Assembly: GCA_020055645.1 (NCBI GenBank)
Contig: CM034548.1
Location: 2,852,001-2,916,000 of the forward strand
Reading direction: 5' to 3'
DNA: 64,000 bases
Source of the DNA: Tomocerus qinae
Taxonomy: Eukaryota; Arthropoda; Collembola; Entomobryomorpha; Tomoceridae
Below are positions 1-11,016 of this stretch, in pieces (positions within the stretch are counted from its first letter, which is position 1; each line of letters starts with the position of its first letter). The translations under genes and the position numbers were made by a program. Under the pieces are notes generated by a model, which saw only the letters and a list, made by a program, of their open reading frames with translations, was not told the DNA's origin and did no database searches.

Positions 1-3000
1 CACAATTACCATGCACACTACGAATAACAATGACTATAACTGTAAATTATCATTATGACAATTGCCATAGCTTTGCATAATTAAGATAAAGGATAGCTCA
101 TCACACCTTCCCTTTTTGACTTTGAGATGTACATGTGATTTGGGATTTGACTTTAGTCTTACTTTCATTACAGTTTTTGTTGTGTTTCCAAAGTTGATAG
201 AAAGGGAGATGATTGTCATTTGTTATTCATATTCTGCTTATCACAGGTAATTGTATCTAATATGGCAAAAATCCTTGTAAAACTAGAACGAGTGGACAAA
301 TCAGTGGCGGTTATCAATTTTTTTGTTTTTTGGCATTCTCTCTGGAAGAAAGGCATTTCTATTAAATAGAAATAAGCGTTGAAATACAATAATATTGGCT
401 GAAGACATTTTCATGGACTAACAATTGGTTTTTTATGATATTAAGTATCAAATAGTGTTGGAGATGAAAAGTGTTAATTAAGATAATGGACATTGATAAG
501 ACTGAGCACTATGTACATATCAATAAATGTAGAAGGGATAGATGTTCACGATATTAAGCATTAATAAGTACTTTGAAAAGTTAGAAGTTTCTTGTTGACA
601 TAATATAATAACATTTATTCATATGTTTCAAATGATGTGCCAAAAGGAAATGTTAGGAAAAAGGAAAAGTCAACAATCCATAGCATTTGACCTGGTAGTT
701 TGCTTTTCTATTGATTTTTCTGGAAGTTTTAATGTACATAAAAGAATCAAATGTGTTTGGTTGACTTTATATTATAAAAAACATGGAAGGAAATGTGGAT
801 CTTGTCTTTGCTGTGCAGTAGATGCTTCTATGTACATACATCAAGGATAGAGATGGAATTGTAACATTATTACTTACAGCTTCATCCAGTCGACTGGAGT
901 CAGCAGTAAAAGAAACGACGGAAATAGAACATTTCTGCTCTATGGATTGTTTGCTTTACTTGCGGGGATTATTAGCTATTGCTCTTCAGGTTTTTACCGA
1001 ACAGGATTTCGTTGGAGATGAGTTTGAGTGGATAGAAAATTTCTGACAAGTAATTGGTGGCCATAATATAGCCATAATGTACATACAATTGTATTACGTA
1101 AAAGCGGTCGCTGTATGATATGGTGAGGATACTTTGGGAAATAAGATTATAGACATTCAAAGCAACAAAATACGTGTCTTGTCTCCTCTTAATGAGAATT
1201 CGTTTCAACGGCTTTAGATTTTGAGCAGACAACTGTAAAATGAATACTTTGTGAAGAGAAATGATCGGAAGGATTATCTCTTCTTGGAAAGCTCAACTGT
1301 ACTAGATTCTGAACGGGAAACTCGCAAAATATTCTGGAATAAAGGAAATATTATTTTTTAATGAATCTCCCGTATGTACAATGTCCTGTGATACTTTTCG
1401 AACTATGGGAAAAGAAACGATGGAAAACTGAAGGCTGCTTAGGCTTTTGAAATGAATGTTTCGCTTTGTAGTTTATATTGCTGTTTGTTTCCATAACAGA
1501 TAAATGAGTCTTTATCAGATATCTCATTATTGTAGGATCATTATTTTCAGGAAAAGTATAATCTCTTATAAAGTTATAATGTTCAATAATAGTATCTACA
1601 CACAATAATAATGTAGTGAATATGGCAAGTGAATAAATAATATCTACATATGGTAGGAAGGAGCTCTTTGGGAACTGACAAAGCAACAATGTGTGAGACA
1701 TTTAATAAAAAGGGTATTAGTGGTTTATTTTTCTTTTAAGTATATTACATTTCAGCTCCGTAAAATAGTACAATGCCTTATTTGAATAAGTCCTCGCTAT
1801 CCGACAGAAAGACAATTGGAATTTTGCTAGTACAAAGGAAATGCTGCAGAGAGCCATAAATCCGCATTTTATCCTTAGCCATCAGAAGAACACAAAGATG
1901 GGCACTTCACTTGCCATATCCTTCGCTTACTTAAGAGGTATAATTTATGGCTAGCTGATTTACAGGATAGTAAACAAATTGTGTCGTCGTGGAAAAAGCT
2001 CCGTTGTTTGTCCAACTGCCAATATTATATACAAGTAAGTCTGGTTTGTCGGTCGCTCTCAGTTGATATAATGTCCATCGGTATATGAATAAAGTCAAAC
2101 AATGTCCAATCCCCTGTTTGTTGTGTATCACATATTTTTACATAGGTAAGCAGAAGTGAGCACATTGGTGCATTGTGTTTCCGTAGGAGAATAGACGTCT
2201 GTGAATTTATTTTATAGTTAACCAACTTATTATTATAGAGTACTGATAGTTGACTCAATTGTGAGCTAATTTATCAAGTCTTGTATGACTCCTCTCTTTG
2301 GTTTGTGTAGGGATGACGTACATACGAATGAAAAAACCTACAAGACATTACAAAGTAGAAATAAAACAAATAAGACTCTAATGTTCACACAATCAGATTC
2401 TCATGTGGTTGCTCTGCTCCTCTTTTTCTCTTCGAAAATAATGACTTTCATCAAAGATTGACATTTATAAATTGTTAGGAAATTGCAACTAATAAAATAC
2501 GTGCACGAAGACATCGACGGTTGAGTTGGCTTCCACATATTTTCTCATTATGTCCAATCTGCGTATCTTTTAGAACGCACTATACTAGATTGTACGATTT
2601 TCTTACGAAGAAATTCATCTCTTTCCATGCCAGCACTTTGTATTATAGCATAATATAATGCCGTACAGCCATCTGCTCTGGTTTAGTGTTTCGCTAAAAC
2701 ACGGCGAATTTTTAACCTAAAGAAATTCAATGTTTGCATTACTTTATGCTGCATGTTATTTTGTTTTTCTAAATAATAATAGTAACACACATTCTCCCAG
2801 AAACATAAATAGTGTCAAATCAGGTTTGAGTTGAGGTAGTAGAGTAAATGAGTAAAGTTGACTGACTACACTGTAATCACGTAGCATAAAGAATGAACAG
2901 TAAAAAGTACCTACTACACTGCTTTAGTGCACATTATGCACATATACAGACACAAGTTACCTGCGTAATAATTCATGAATGATAAAATGCATCTAGACAA

Positions 3001-3775
3001 ACAACTTATTATTACAAGGAATAATTTCTAGTTGCTTGACTCGACCACGCATGTAAGGCAGTCAATTTTTCATATAGCTAGGCTTGTGGCCATCGGTCTG
3101 CTATGATATGATGTGAATTTGTGGGTAATATTCTTTTGTCCTGTTGGTTAATTCTGCTCTACTCACCTCCACTAAATTATTTCCTAGGTTTGGCAGAAGA
3201 ATTTTAATTTTCCTTCACACATACTTACCATAACACTAGAGTAATTAATACTATCACTTATCACTCTATAGTATAATCGTGTTGTTCGAGTTGCGCAGTG
3301 AAAAATTCCGTAGGTTTGTTTGTTTATATCATCGTTGCCGTCTGATAACGCAGCTATGCAGAACCCAATCTTAAACGTTACCTAAATAATGGTAAATGCT
3401 AACAAGTCCGTATATTGCATAACAAAGCAGTTCATGCGTTCTGTGTGCAAATATTTCCAGCTTTCGGCTCGCTATTATTTCATTTGCGGGAAAATTTAAA
3501 ATCTGGCCATTTATATTGTTGAAATTATGATACAAGACAATACACTTGCCAAGTACCTCCTCCCTGTCCGGAGATATGGACAGTTTTCTAAAATAAAAGT
3601 CCCTATCAATGTAAAATCTCTACCTCCGACGCCGACCCACCAAATGAGAAACCATGAAAAGTTCAATTAGAAAAAGCTATGCATCTGAAATACTTTCGTC
3701 TCATCGTACAATGTTGCCCCCGGAATACACACTAGCTTTATTTATAACAGGGCCTAGGTCTTGTGACCGGCTAGT

Positions 3776-3790
3776 TAGTGATAATCACTA
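3776..3790. repeat. 15-bp perfect dyad, 7-bp arms around one base
   Basis: TAGTGAT and ATCACTA are exact reverse complements separated by a single A. A short dyad like this could be a dimeric protein-binding site or chance. Nothing around it decides between them. Confidence 0.5.
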
Positions 3791-5044
3791 TGGCAGTCAA
3801 TTGCTATGAGACACAGGATTGATAAAATCATACATACCTGTTTTGGTATCACCAACGTCTATATAATATACCAAATCTAAAAGAACAATCAATCTAAAGG
3901 TAACGGTGAATTGGTATCTGCATTGATTGTGGCATAGTGTGTGTAGGAGGGATGATTAAATAAATAATGTCCACGGTCATTATTTGTGGATAGATTGTTA
4001 TGATTTTTGTTATTTATTGTTGTTATTGTTCTACCCAACACACAATGCAGTGAGAATTGGTTATAGATTCAATAAATGTAGAGTAGGTGATTCCTGATCG
4101 TGATTTTTGGGAAAAGTCTATTATTTTTTAAATGTGCTGGTATACTCTTAATTTTATTAAACGTTTCTTTTCGAATTTTCATTTCTGCAATCCCAGATTC
4201 TAAGCATTCGTGCACCAACTACACCCACATCATACTCATATTATTGTCAACATCCGTTCATCCTTATTTTGTTTAAAAAAACATCGAGAATTGCTATAAC
4301 GCAGAAAGGGCATCATATAAATATTTTCATATTGGTCGTAAAGCTGTCTAAAGTGTTAAATGCTCATCAATGCTAATACAGTGCAGCAGATTTTCAACCA
4401 TTATTTCCAGATGTGAACTGAAGGCCACCTTAGAACTAGCAACTTGTAAAGTAGGCAGACTTTATTATCTTGCACATAATCTTGCCGTTCTGTCTGGAAT
4501 TTAATTACTTGGTGCTTGAGTACAAAATAGAAGTTCAAGCAATAACTATCATAATTAAGGAAATGGTTATCAGTGGTGCTCATGTGTGCATTCTTAAGCT
4601 GTGTAGATAGTTACCCTCTGAAGATACATCTCCTATTAGCATAACTTTACATGTAATATGACTTAATTACTTAATATTCATGAAACACAACACAGCGCAC
4701 CCACGAACAACTAGGCACTCGAGGCCATTGTATTTGTAGTAAGCACATTAAATTCTAAGCCGCCAACTGTCATTACTATACGTTTTTGGTATTTGTAATA
4801 CACATTTAATAACGATAATAACTATTTATCACACAACGATGTACTGGACGTTTTAATAATATTAATATTAGGCTTATTTGTTACACTTTGATCTCAGTAG
4901 GGTGGGCATACTGATATATATACTAACCAATGGAAATAAATCGTCCCTACAATTGAATTAAGAGCAATACTGTTTCTTGCTATGATTCTTGGGGTTCTTA
5001 GACTTCTCCTCCTATCGGACTAAACATCCATCATCTTTCTTGTT

Positions 5045-5063
5045 CCTAATTTATTAAATTAGG
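5045..5063. repeat. Perfect small hairpin, 8-bp stem
   Basis: CCTAATTT (5045-5052) and AAATTAGG (5056-5063) are exact reverse complements around the 3-base loop ATT. The arms carry TAATTT words resembling homeodomain core sites. The stem is all A/T except for two G:C pairs, so a random origin is possible. Confidence 0.5.
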
Positions 5064-5224
5064 TACTTTCATTTCAAAGAACTAGGCAGAGGAAGGAAGT
5101 GGTAAATACTTGTTAGAATTATGCACATGAGGGAATGGCAACATTAAACAAGTTTCTACTATAAGGTTCCTACCTTCAGGATCCGTCAACATTTGCACTG
5201 TTGCTGTGTGTTTGCCGAATATTG

Positions 5225-5255
5225 TTTGGCAGTGTATTTATCTGCACTGCCGAAA
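5225..5255. repeat. Hairpin with GGCAGTG/CACTGCC stem
   Basis: TTTGGCAGTG (5225-5234) pairs with CACTGCCGAAA (5245-5255) across the 10-base loop TATTTATCTG, with one bulged C. The 7-bp GGCAGTG/CACTGCC core is GC-rich relative to the surroundings. The related words TTTGCCGAA and GCACTG also occur just upstream, so the stretch from 5190 to 5255 contains alternative pairings. It is too short for an animal microRNA precursor and its function is unknown. Confidence 0.5.
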
Positions 5256-8200
5256 GAAATGGGAGAGTCTTAGTCTCTCATTTATTAGTGGTTAGTAGAT
5301 TTAATTAATGGTTTTTGGTTTATTTACTCCGAAAGTGGAGTAGGAATACTATTCAGGTTTGCTATGTAATGAAATATGCTTCAGGTGGGAAATGGATATG
5401 GATGAGATGAGAGTGCAGATTAACAATGGATTCTTTGAGCGTAAATGGTCCACAGATTGAGTTGAAAGAAAATAGCAGTTAAATGGGGAAGCATCAAATG
5501 AATAACTAGCTTTTGATGATCTGTTGAAATGAATTTCCTTCCTCTAGAAACGGCGAATTAAATTACGTCGAGTTGATTATTTTAATTGTTTTTCTCGGAA
5601 ACATCTCTCGTTCACTGAATGCAAAATCACGTCAGCAAATATCTGTTTGTCTCTTGTTAAGGCTATCATGGAGTGGAGACAATTGAGACATGACAACGGC
5701 GAACAAATCTACTCGTTCCTCATTATTGCCATTATGCAGTACAACTTAGTCACTACTAAATACGACAGAAACTACAGAAAAGCAAAACGAAATAGCAAAA
5801 AGGCGAAGCTCTTATGTCGCCTGATAGAAATACAATTAGCGAAGCCGTTTCATCTGGATCACACAAAACGTTGTTTGTGTGAAAAGTGAATCAATACTTA
5901 CCAGATTTACATCCATCTCACACACCACTGTGCTAATTCGACTCCTCATACAGTTCAGCTCTTCAGGAACCTTCCACAAGTGTACATGGGGATTCCGAAA
6001 TACATACTCCGTACGCTAGAATAGTTTCAAATGGATTCTAAGATTTATTTATTTAAAATTTTTATAGCAAGCAATTATATTGATTGTGTTGGTTGTAGTC
6101 AGTAGTCTTTAGATAGCATTTGATAAGAATAAACGATGAGTAGTATAAAGTTCTTGGCTGTGATGACTTCAATGTCATGTTTAAACATTTAAATTACCTT
6201 TTCCAGTAAATTACATAAAAACATTGACACGGTTTATTGGGAAATGTTCATAGTAAACGTTTATATGAAACACTTCTGCACATTTATTTATGTACAAACA
6301 TTTCTGATCACGCTAGTATTCCCGTTACACTAAGTTTTACTGCATAATATTATAGTTATCTTTTTGCCTGAGTAAAATGTGTTATAGAGGGCACTAAAAT
6401 AATATGCAGTTGTACCTGCACTCAAGTGGTACCTACTAATCGTTCATAGCAGGCAGGTGCGTCATGGCTGGTGAATTGTTGAACATGCATTGTTGTATTG
6501 CTATTTATTCGATATGATTAGAGTAGTAAAGCTTGTGGAGTGTAAGATCCTTAATTCTGAATTGTAGTCATAAGACCGTAGTGAAGAGTATTTTTGTTCC
6601 TCTGTCGTAGTTTTAATGCATGGGAAGGGATTCTGTGTGCATTTTTATCACAGTTCACGATGTACGTATAGATTAGTACCGTCAAGTAGTACCATCAGTA
6701 CTTTATCAATCTACCTGCGTTACTTATTTTCTTGGTGGTTATGCAAATTGATTGAAGTGACTTTTAGAAATGTACCGTTTTGTTCTTTTTATGTATCTAT
6801 TTCAATAGATTGATATTGTAATTGGGATACCTATGTAGCTACACCATTAGTGGCTCAAGTCAAATGAGTCCAAATGGAGCTAAGTGAACTGTAATCAAAT
6901 CAAGTGTAACGCAATTTCTTTTTTATAGCTACACCTAAGCACATCACTATATCGAAGGAAGATGACGGCAAGTTTATATATTTTTATGTTTAGGGAGGTT
7001 GATGGGAATTTTTAGATGCATTGCATTCGTGCATGGATAACAAGTGCATTATATCTGTATATCCCCGTTGTGCCTGTGAATGTATATCGGTTGTAACAAA
7101 CCCATGCGTCAGAGAGTGTTGGTGAGTGAGATGAGTGATGATTGATGAACTGCAGAATGAAGAGGTTGTCGTGTCTCTGTTGCAATGCAACTGAGGAAGA
7201 CATAAGATCAATGAAAAAGAATGTGTGTGTGAAGATGGGATTGAGATTCAAGAGAAGGGCCAACGAATGGAATTATATAATAAGCATTAGATCATTTGTA
7301 AGCATGGTAATCTGTTCTATCCTTAGTTCTTAACCACGTCAATAAAAATTCAATAGAAATACCTAGAATGATTAAGTTTGTCCTCAATGGGATATTTGTG
7401 AGAGGCTCATTGACAGTTTTTTGGACTTAATAAAATGAATTTGAATGAAAATGAGCAAGTTTTAAAAGCGTTGCATAGTTTTGCCATTAAACCAAGGTGC
7501 GAAATTAGGAAGTCTGTATAAGAATTATTATGACGAAGGAATAAGATTTTAAGCACCGTTGTTTTATGAATGGGAACTAAAGGCACGCCAGTGAAATTCC
7601 CACACGCATTCAATCGTAAGCAGTAAAATTCATCTTTTCCCAAGATCAGTCCGATTGCCGGATCTTGTAGCATTCATAATAATTCATAGTAAATATAATA
7701 TGACATTTCAACGGTGGGAAACTACTTCTTACTGTAGTAGTCGTGTCTACTTCAGATATTAAATCGCAGGTGTGATTTTCTCTACTGCTTTCGCAATTTT
7801 AGACCAATCTGCAGAGAAAGAGAAGCTTAGTAGGAGCAGAAAGCCATTCGATCTGACTGGACGGACGGAAATATTTAACTGCAAAACTTAAAATCAGAGA
7901 GCAAAACATCGTCGAGCTTTTGAGTCTTCTTTGCCCATTAGTATTAGTGGACAAACTTTTGGCGAAGTTTTGACACGTTTTACTTTTTAGTAAAGTGTAT
8001 CTGCATCTGAGGAGGTTCACTTTACTGAGATACAAGTTTGGTGGAGCTCAGACTATCTGCAATTTTACTTTCCAATTTTAAGCCTGCACAATTTAAGTTT
8101 ATCAATTAAAGAACATTTATGCATTGGTGAAAAAACCCTTTTTCAGATGGAATATTACGTTTTGCTATTTATTTTGTAACTTTAAATTACATTAATTACC

Positions 8201-8621
8201 GGCTTGAAAACTGCTTTTAGTTGTTTATTTTTTTAAATCTGAAAAATTTGAACATCGAAATTGCAAGATTGCAACCCAATTAATCCCCACTTAAGTAGCG
8301 TGATGTACACACAGTTTCAGTATTCAGTAATTTAGTTTTATCCAATGGTATAAGTAGAATTGGAATTTGTTAGCATTGTACTGGTAGGTAGTGAGTAATG
8401 TATTTATAGTAGAAAAGTGTAAAATAATGAAAACTCAAACTTGAAGAAGCCGAGAACTATTGGGCATTAAAGTGCTCTGTTCTCCAGTTCCAAAATCTGA
8501 ATCGTATTTCATTTCTATTTTCTGTGTTATGGAACTTGCTGGATACTTTACAATTATAGCCTACTTCTGCGTCTTCTGCTCAAACTAGTCTGTTGGTGTT
8601 TTCTCTCTTCGTCTCGTGTGT

Positions 8622-8681
8622 ACTTTCTCAAGCGAAAGAAGAGTTGAGCGTAATTGGCAAGAATTTCCTACTTGAGAAAGT
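8622..8681. repeat. 60-nt inverted repeat with perfect 11-bp arms
   Basis: ACTTTCTCAAG at 8622-8632 is the exact reverse complement of CTTGAGAAAGT at 8671-8681. Inside it, GAAA near 8634 can pair with TTTC near 8664, lengthening the foldback across a small internal loop. The remaining interior is roughly 30 nt. The overall size is close to that of a small hairpin RNA, but the paired region is shorter than the roughly 22 bp usual in a microRNA precursor. Both strands are open across it for about 60 codons with no recognisable product. It could be a hairpin RNA, a dimeric binding site or a chance repeat. Confidence 0.55.
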
Positions 8682-8790
8682 TTTACTAGTTTGGGGGACA
8701 TTTTCCGATAAGAGACGGGTAGTCGCTTTTTCAGACTATGTCTACCTGGATACACTATCAGGTCCTTTGGTCTAACGCTTTTAAATGGCA

Positions 8791-10834
8791 TTCCTTGACT
8801 GTGCTTACCCTGAACTAAAATGTATTACTGGTTTCAGTTCAATGATATAATTTTGCCTGCATGGGTCGAGTACCCTGTTAATATTTGCATTATTGATAGA
8901 GACTCTATTTTCTGGGAAAATGGGAAGCAAAAGTAGATATATTCATTATAGTTTAGAACAAAAATTATCTAACATTCGGGTTTTTTGTTTGATTAAGTCC
9001 TGCTGAATATAAAATTTTGACGGACATGATTGAATTCATTTCTTGAAGTCGACTTATCTATTTTGGAGTTTCCTTGATTGTTTTGTGTGCAAAGGTGTGT
9101 CCACAAAGAGTCAATCCGTCGTTTTCTGTGAAATATGAAATGTTCTATCCATTTGTGAGGAATTGAATGTGCTTATGAATGAAGTAGCATTGCAGAGAGC
9201 AAAATCGGAGTGCACCGAGTTCGGTTGTGCTTCATCCAACTATCCTATGACCATTAGAGTTTATGACGGGAGTGCTCCAAGGTTCTCTGCGGGGGTCATC
9301 TCTTACATGAAGTTCGACCATTTGCTACGTATACGTTTATACTTCGATGTCTGTCGTCGACATATGTTTACGTACATTGTATTTGAAATGCGTGTGTCTC
9401 TGCTGCAGTCTTCTACCTCCGTGCTTCGCTCTCCTCCAAATGGAGTAAAGGGACAGACGAAAGCGCCTGAACTTGTACTTAAACATATCTTATATGTAGG
9501 TACCCACCTTGGTGAACATTCTGTCGCCCTGCAAAGTTTTCCACATATCGTATATACGAGATTATTATGAATATATCGTGAAACCAAATATAAATATTAC
9601 ATTTTGCATTGAGCATCCCCCTCCGCCTTTACTGAGATGTGTTTTCTATTATTAAGTATTATGACAATTCTAATGCTATACGGCTCAGAAGGGCAATAAT
9701 GCCGTGCCACAGTATCGCTATGTTGTACTCAAGGCTTACTGCTGTGGTAGATTTCGATTTTCGGCTGTCCTATTCTGTATAGTTGTAGTTTAGCTAGACA
9801 CTGTCCTACCATTTCTTGTCTCTCCACTCCCAGTCAGGAAATAAATGATATAAATAAATGAAATGAAAGGGAGGCAAAGCAGTCACTGAGCACCAGCTCC
9901 TTCTCTGCTATTATCTACTGTAGATTTCATTATGAATTGGGTACGATGTTTGGAGACGTTTTATCCTAACACACGACAGTAAACATTGGCCTAAACTTTG
10001 TCGGTTTCTACCTTTATCCAAGTTTTCTTCTCCTCCGTCTTTAAATGGACCCGTTTTTTCTACAGTCCCCGTGAATTGTTGTAACTTGTTGATCTGAAAT
10101 TAAATATAAATATAAGTTTATACATTGAATTGATGTCCTATTATTAACAGTCTTTGCATATTAGATGGTTATGCACAATAGCTTTACTATTTTGTTATCA
10201 TAATACTACTAAGTAAGAGTCTTTGTGTCTACCTAAAAACTTGGAATAAATAATTTTTTGCGAGCGTCAACTTTTATATGTATTCGAGACGTATTGGTTG
10301 TAGAATATTTAAAACGAATTATGCAGTAGGCATCGTTTAAGAGGCATTGTACCAAGTACCAAGTAGCATAGAACCGTAACTATGCAACAATGAGGGCAAA
10401 GTGAAAATATTCTTGTCTCAATAAGCAGGTGGTGATAATAATTAACTTAGAAATGGACACCTTTAGGTGATAGTAGAGAAGTGAATGACTTTAACATCCG
10501 AACAAAATCTGTGAAATGGACGACTCCTTACAGTTTATCTTGGAGCAAATATCAATCCCGCGTAACTAATGCAGAAACACTTGTTTATCCTTTCACAGAC
10601 CTTCATTGTCATCCGTAGCTTTTCTTTTGAAATGATCATAGACGTGAGTAAGTAATCCAGTAGTTAAAAAGTTTCAGGCAGGACTATGTAAGTAAAACAG
10701 AGCTGAAATTTGTAAATTGATGACCAAATTTATGTATGAATTTTAAATAACTATCTATAATAGTAGAAGATACTTGAATATGTAATGTTTGTGGCATAAG
10801 TTTCTAACTAATCAGGAATTGAAATAATTTTTGA
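8791..10834. other. Anonymous DNA with an isolated open frame near 9175-9570
   Basis: No gene is recognised. The most conspicuous frame is described separately. Two short palindromes lie in its end: ACATAT/ATATGT around CTT at 9483-9497, and the perfect 12-bp TCGTATATACGA at 9548-9559. The rest is AT-rich with many stops. Confidence 0.55.
9175..9570 (+). other. Open frame of about 131 codons, coding not supported
   Basis: An ATG at 9175 opens a frame of about 131 codons that ends at TGA 9568-9570. The predicted product begins MNEVALQRAKSECTEFG and has a scattered mix of residues. I see no signal peptide, membrane segment, cysteine pattern or domain that I recognise. The opposite strand is also open for about 94 codons over much of the same span, which is often seen where stops are thinned by slightly higher GC. 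A single-exon gene would be unusual in such a gene-poor setting. It could be part of an exon, a decayed gene or chance, and chance is my preferred reading. Confidence 0.15.
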
Positions 10835-10920
10835 ATGTACTATAGAGGTAGAGTGATTCCCCTGGCGAAAAAAGCAAATTGCATTTTTTTAAAATCAAAT
10901 ACCTTTAACATTGTAGTTTG

Positions 10921-11010
10921 TATTTGTTATTTTGTGGCAATGGTAGTCAGAATTTGTTATTTTGTGGCAATGGTAGTCAGAATTTGTTATTTTGTGGCAA
11001 TGGAAGTCAG
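10921..11010. repeat. Tandem repeat, three copies of a 30-bp unit
   Basis: Three adjacent 30-bp blocks start at 10921, 10951 and 10981. Each contains TTGTTATTTTGTGGCAATGG followed by a TAGTCAG or AAGTCAG ending. The first copy differs at its second base (TATTTG versus AATTTG) and the third has one change (GGAAGTCAG versus GGTAGTCAG). The sequence after the third copy keeps AATTT and then diverges. Because the unit is divisible by three, a short open frame from 10835 to 11035 reads it as a decapeptide repeated three times (ICYFVAMVVR-like), but the flanks do not look coding. The near identity of the copies points to recent slippage or unequal exchange. Confidence 0.95.
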
Positions 11011-11016
11011 AATTTT

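Larger units (their letters stand above)
1..8580. other. Anonymous non-coding DNA, left end
   Basis: I find no gene here. Open frames are short, usually under 120 codons, start at arbitrary codons, and show no recognisable domain, signal peptide or repeated motif. The DNA is AT-rich, with many TAATTA, TTTAT and ATGCAAAT words of the sort found by chance in such composition. The only structures that stand out are small perfect inverted repeats near 3776, 5045 and 5225, listed separately. Isolated short exons could be hidden, because no homology search was possible. Confidence 0.6.

Noticed and set aside
2832-2842. TGAGGTAGTAG, identical to the first 11 bases of let-7
   Set aside because: The match ends after the eleventh base and no complementary arm lies within 60 bases downstream, so there is no precursor hairpin. 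An 11-base match to one of many known microRNAs is expected by chance.
7580-7588. AAGGCACGC, the seed of miR-124
   Set aside because: Downstream bases diverge, and the upstream arm needed for a precursor is absent.
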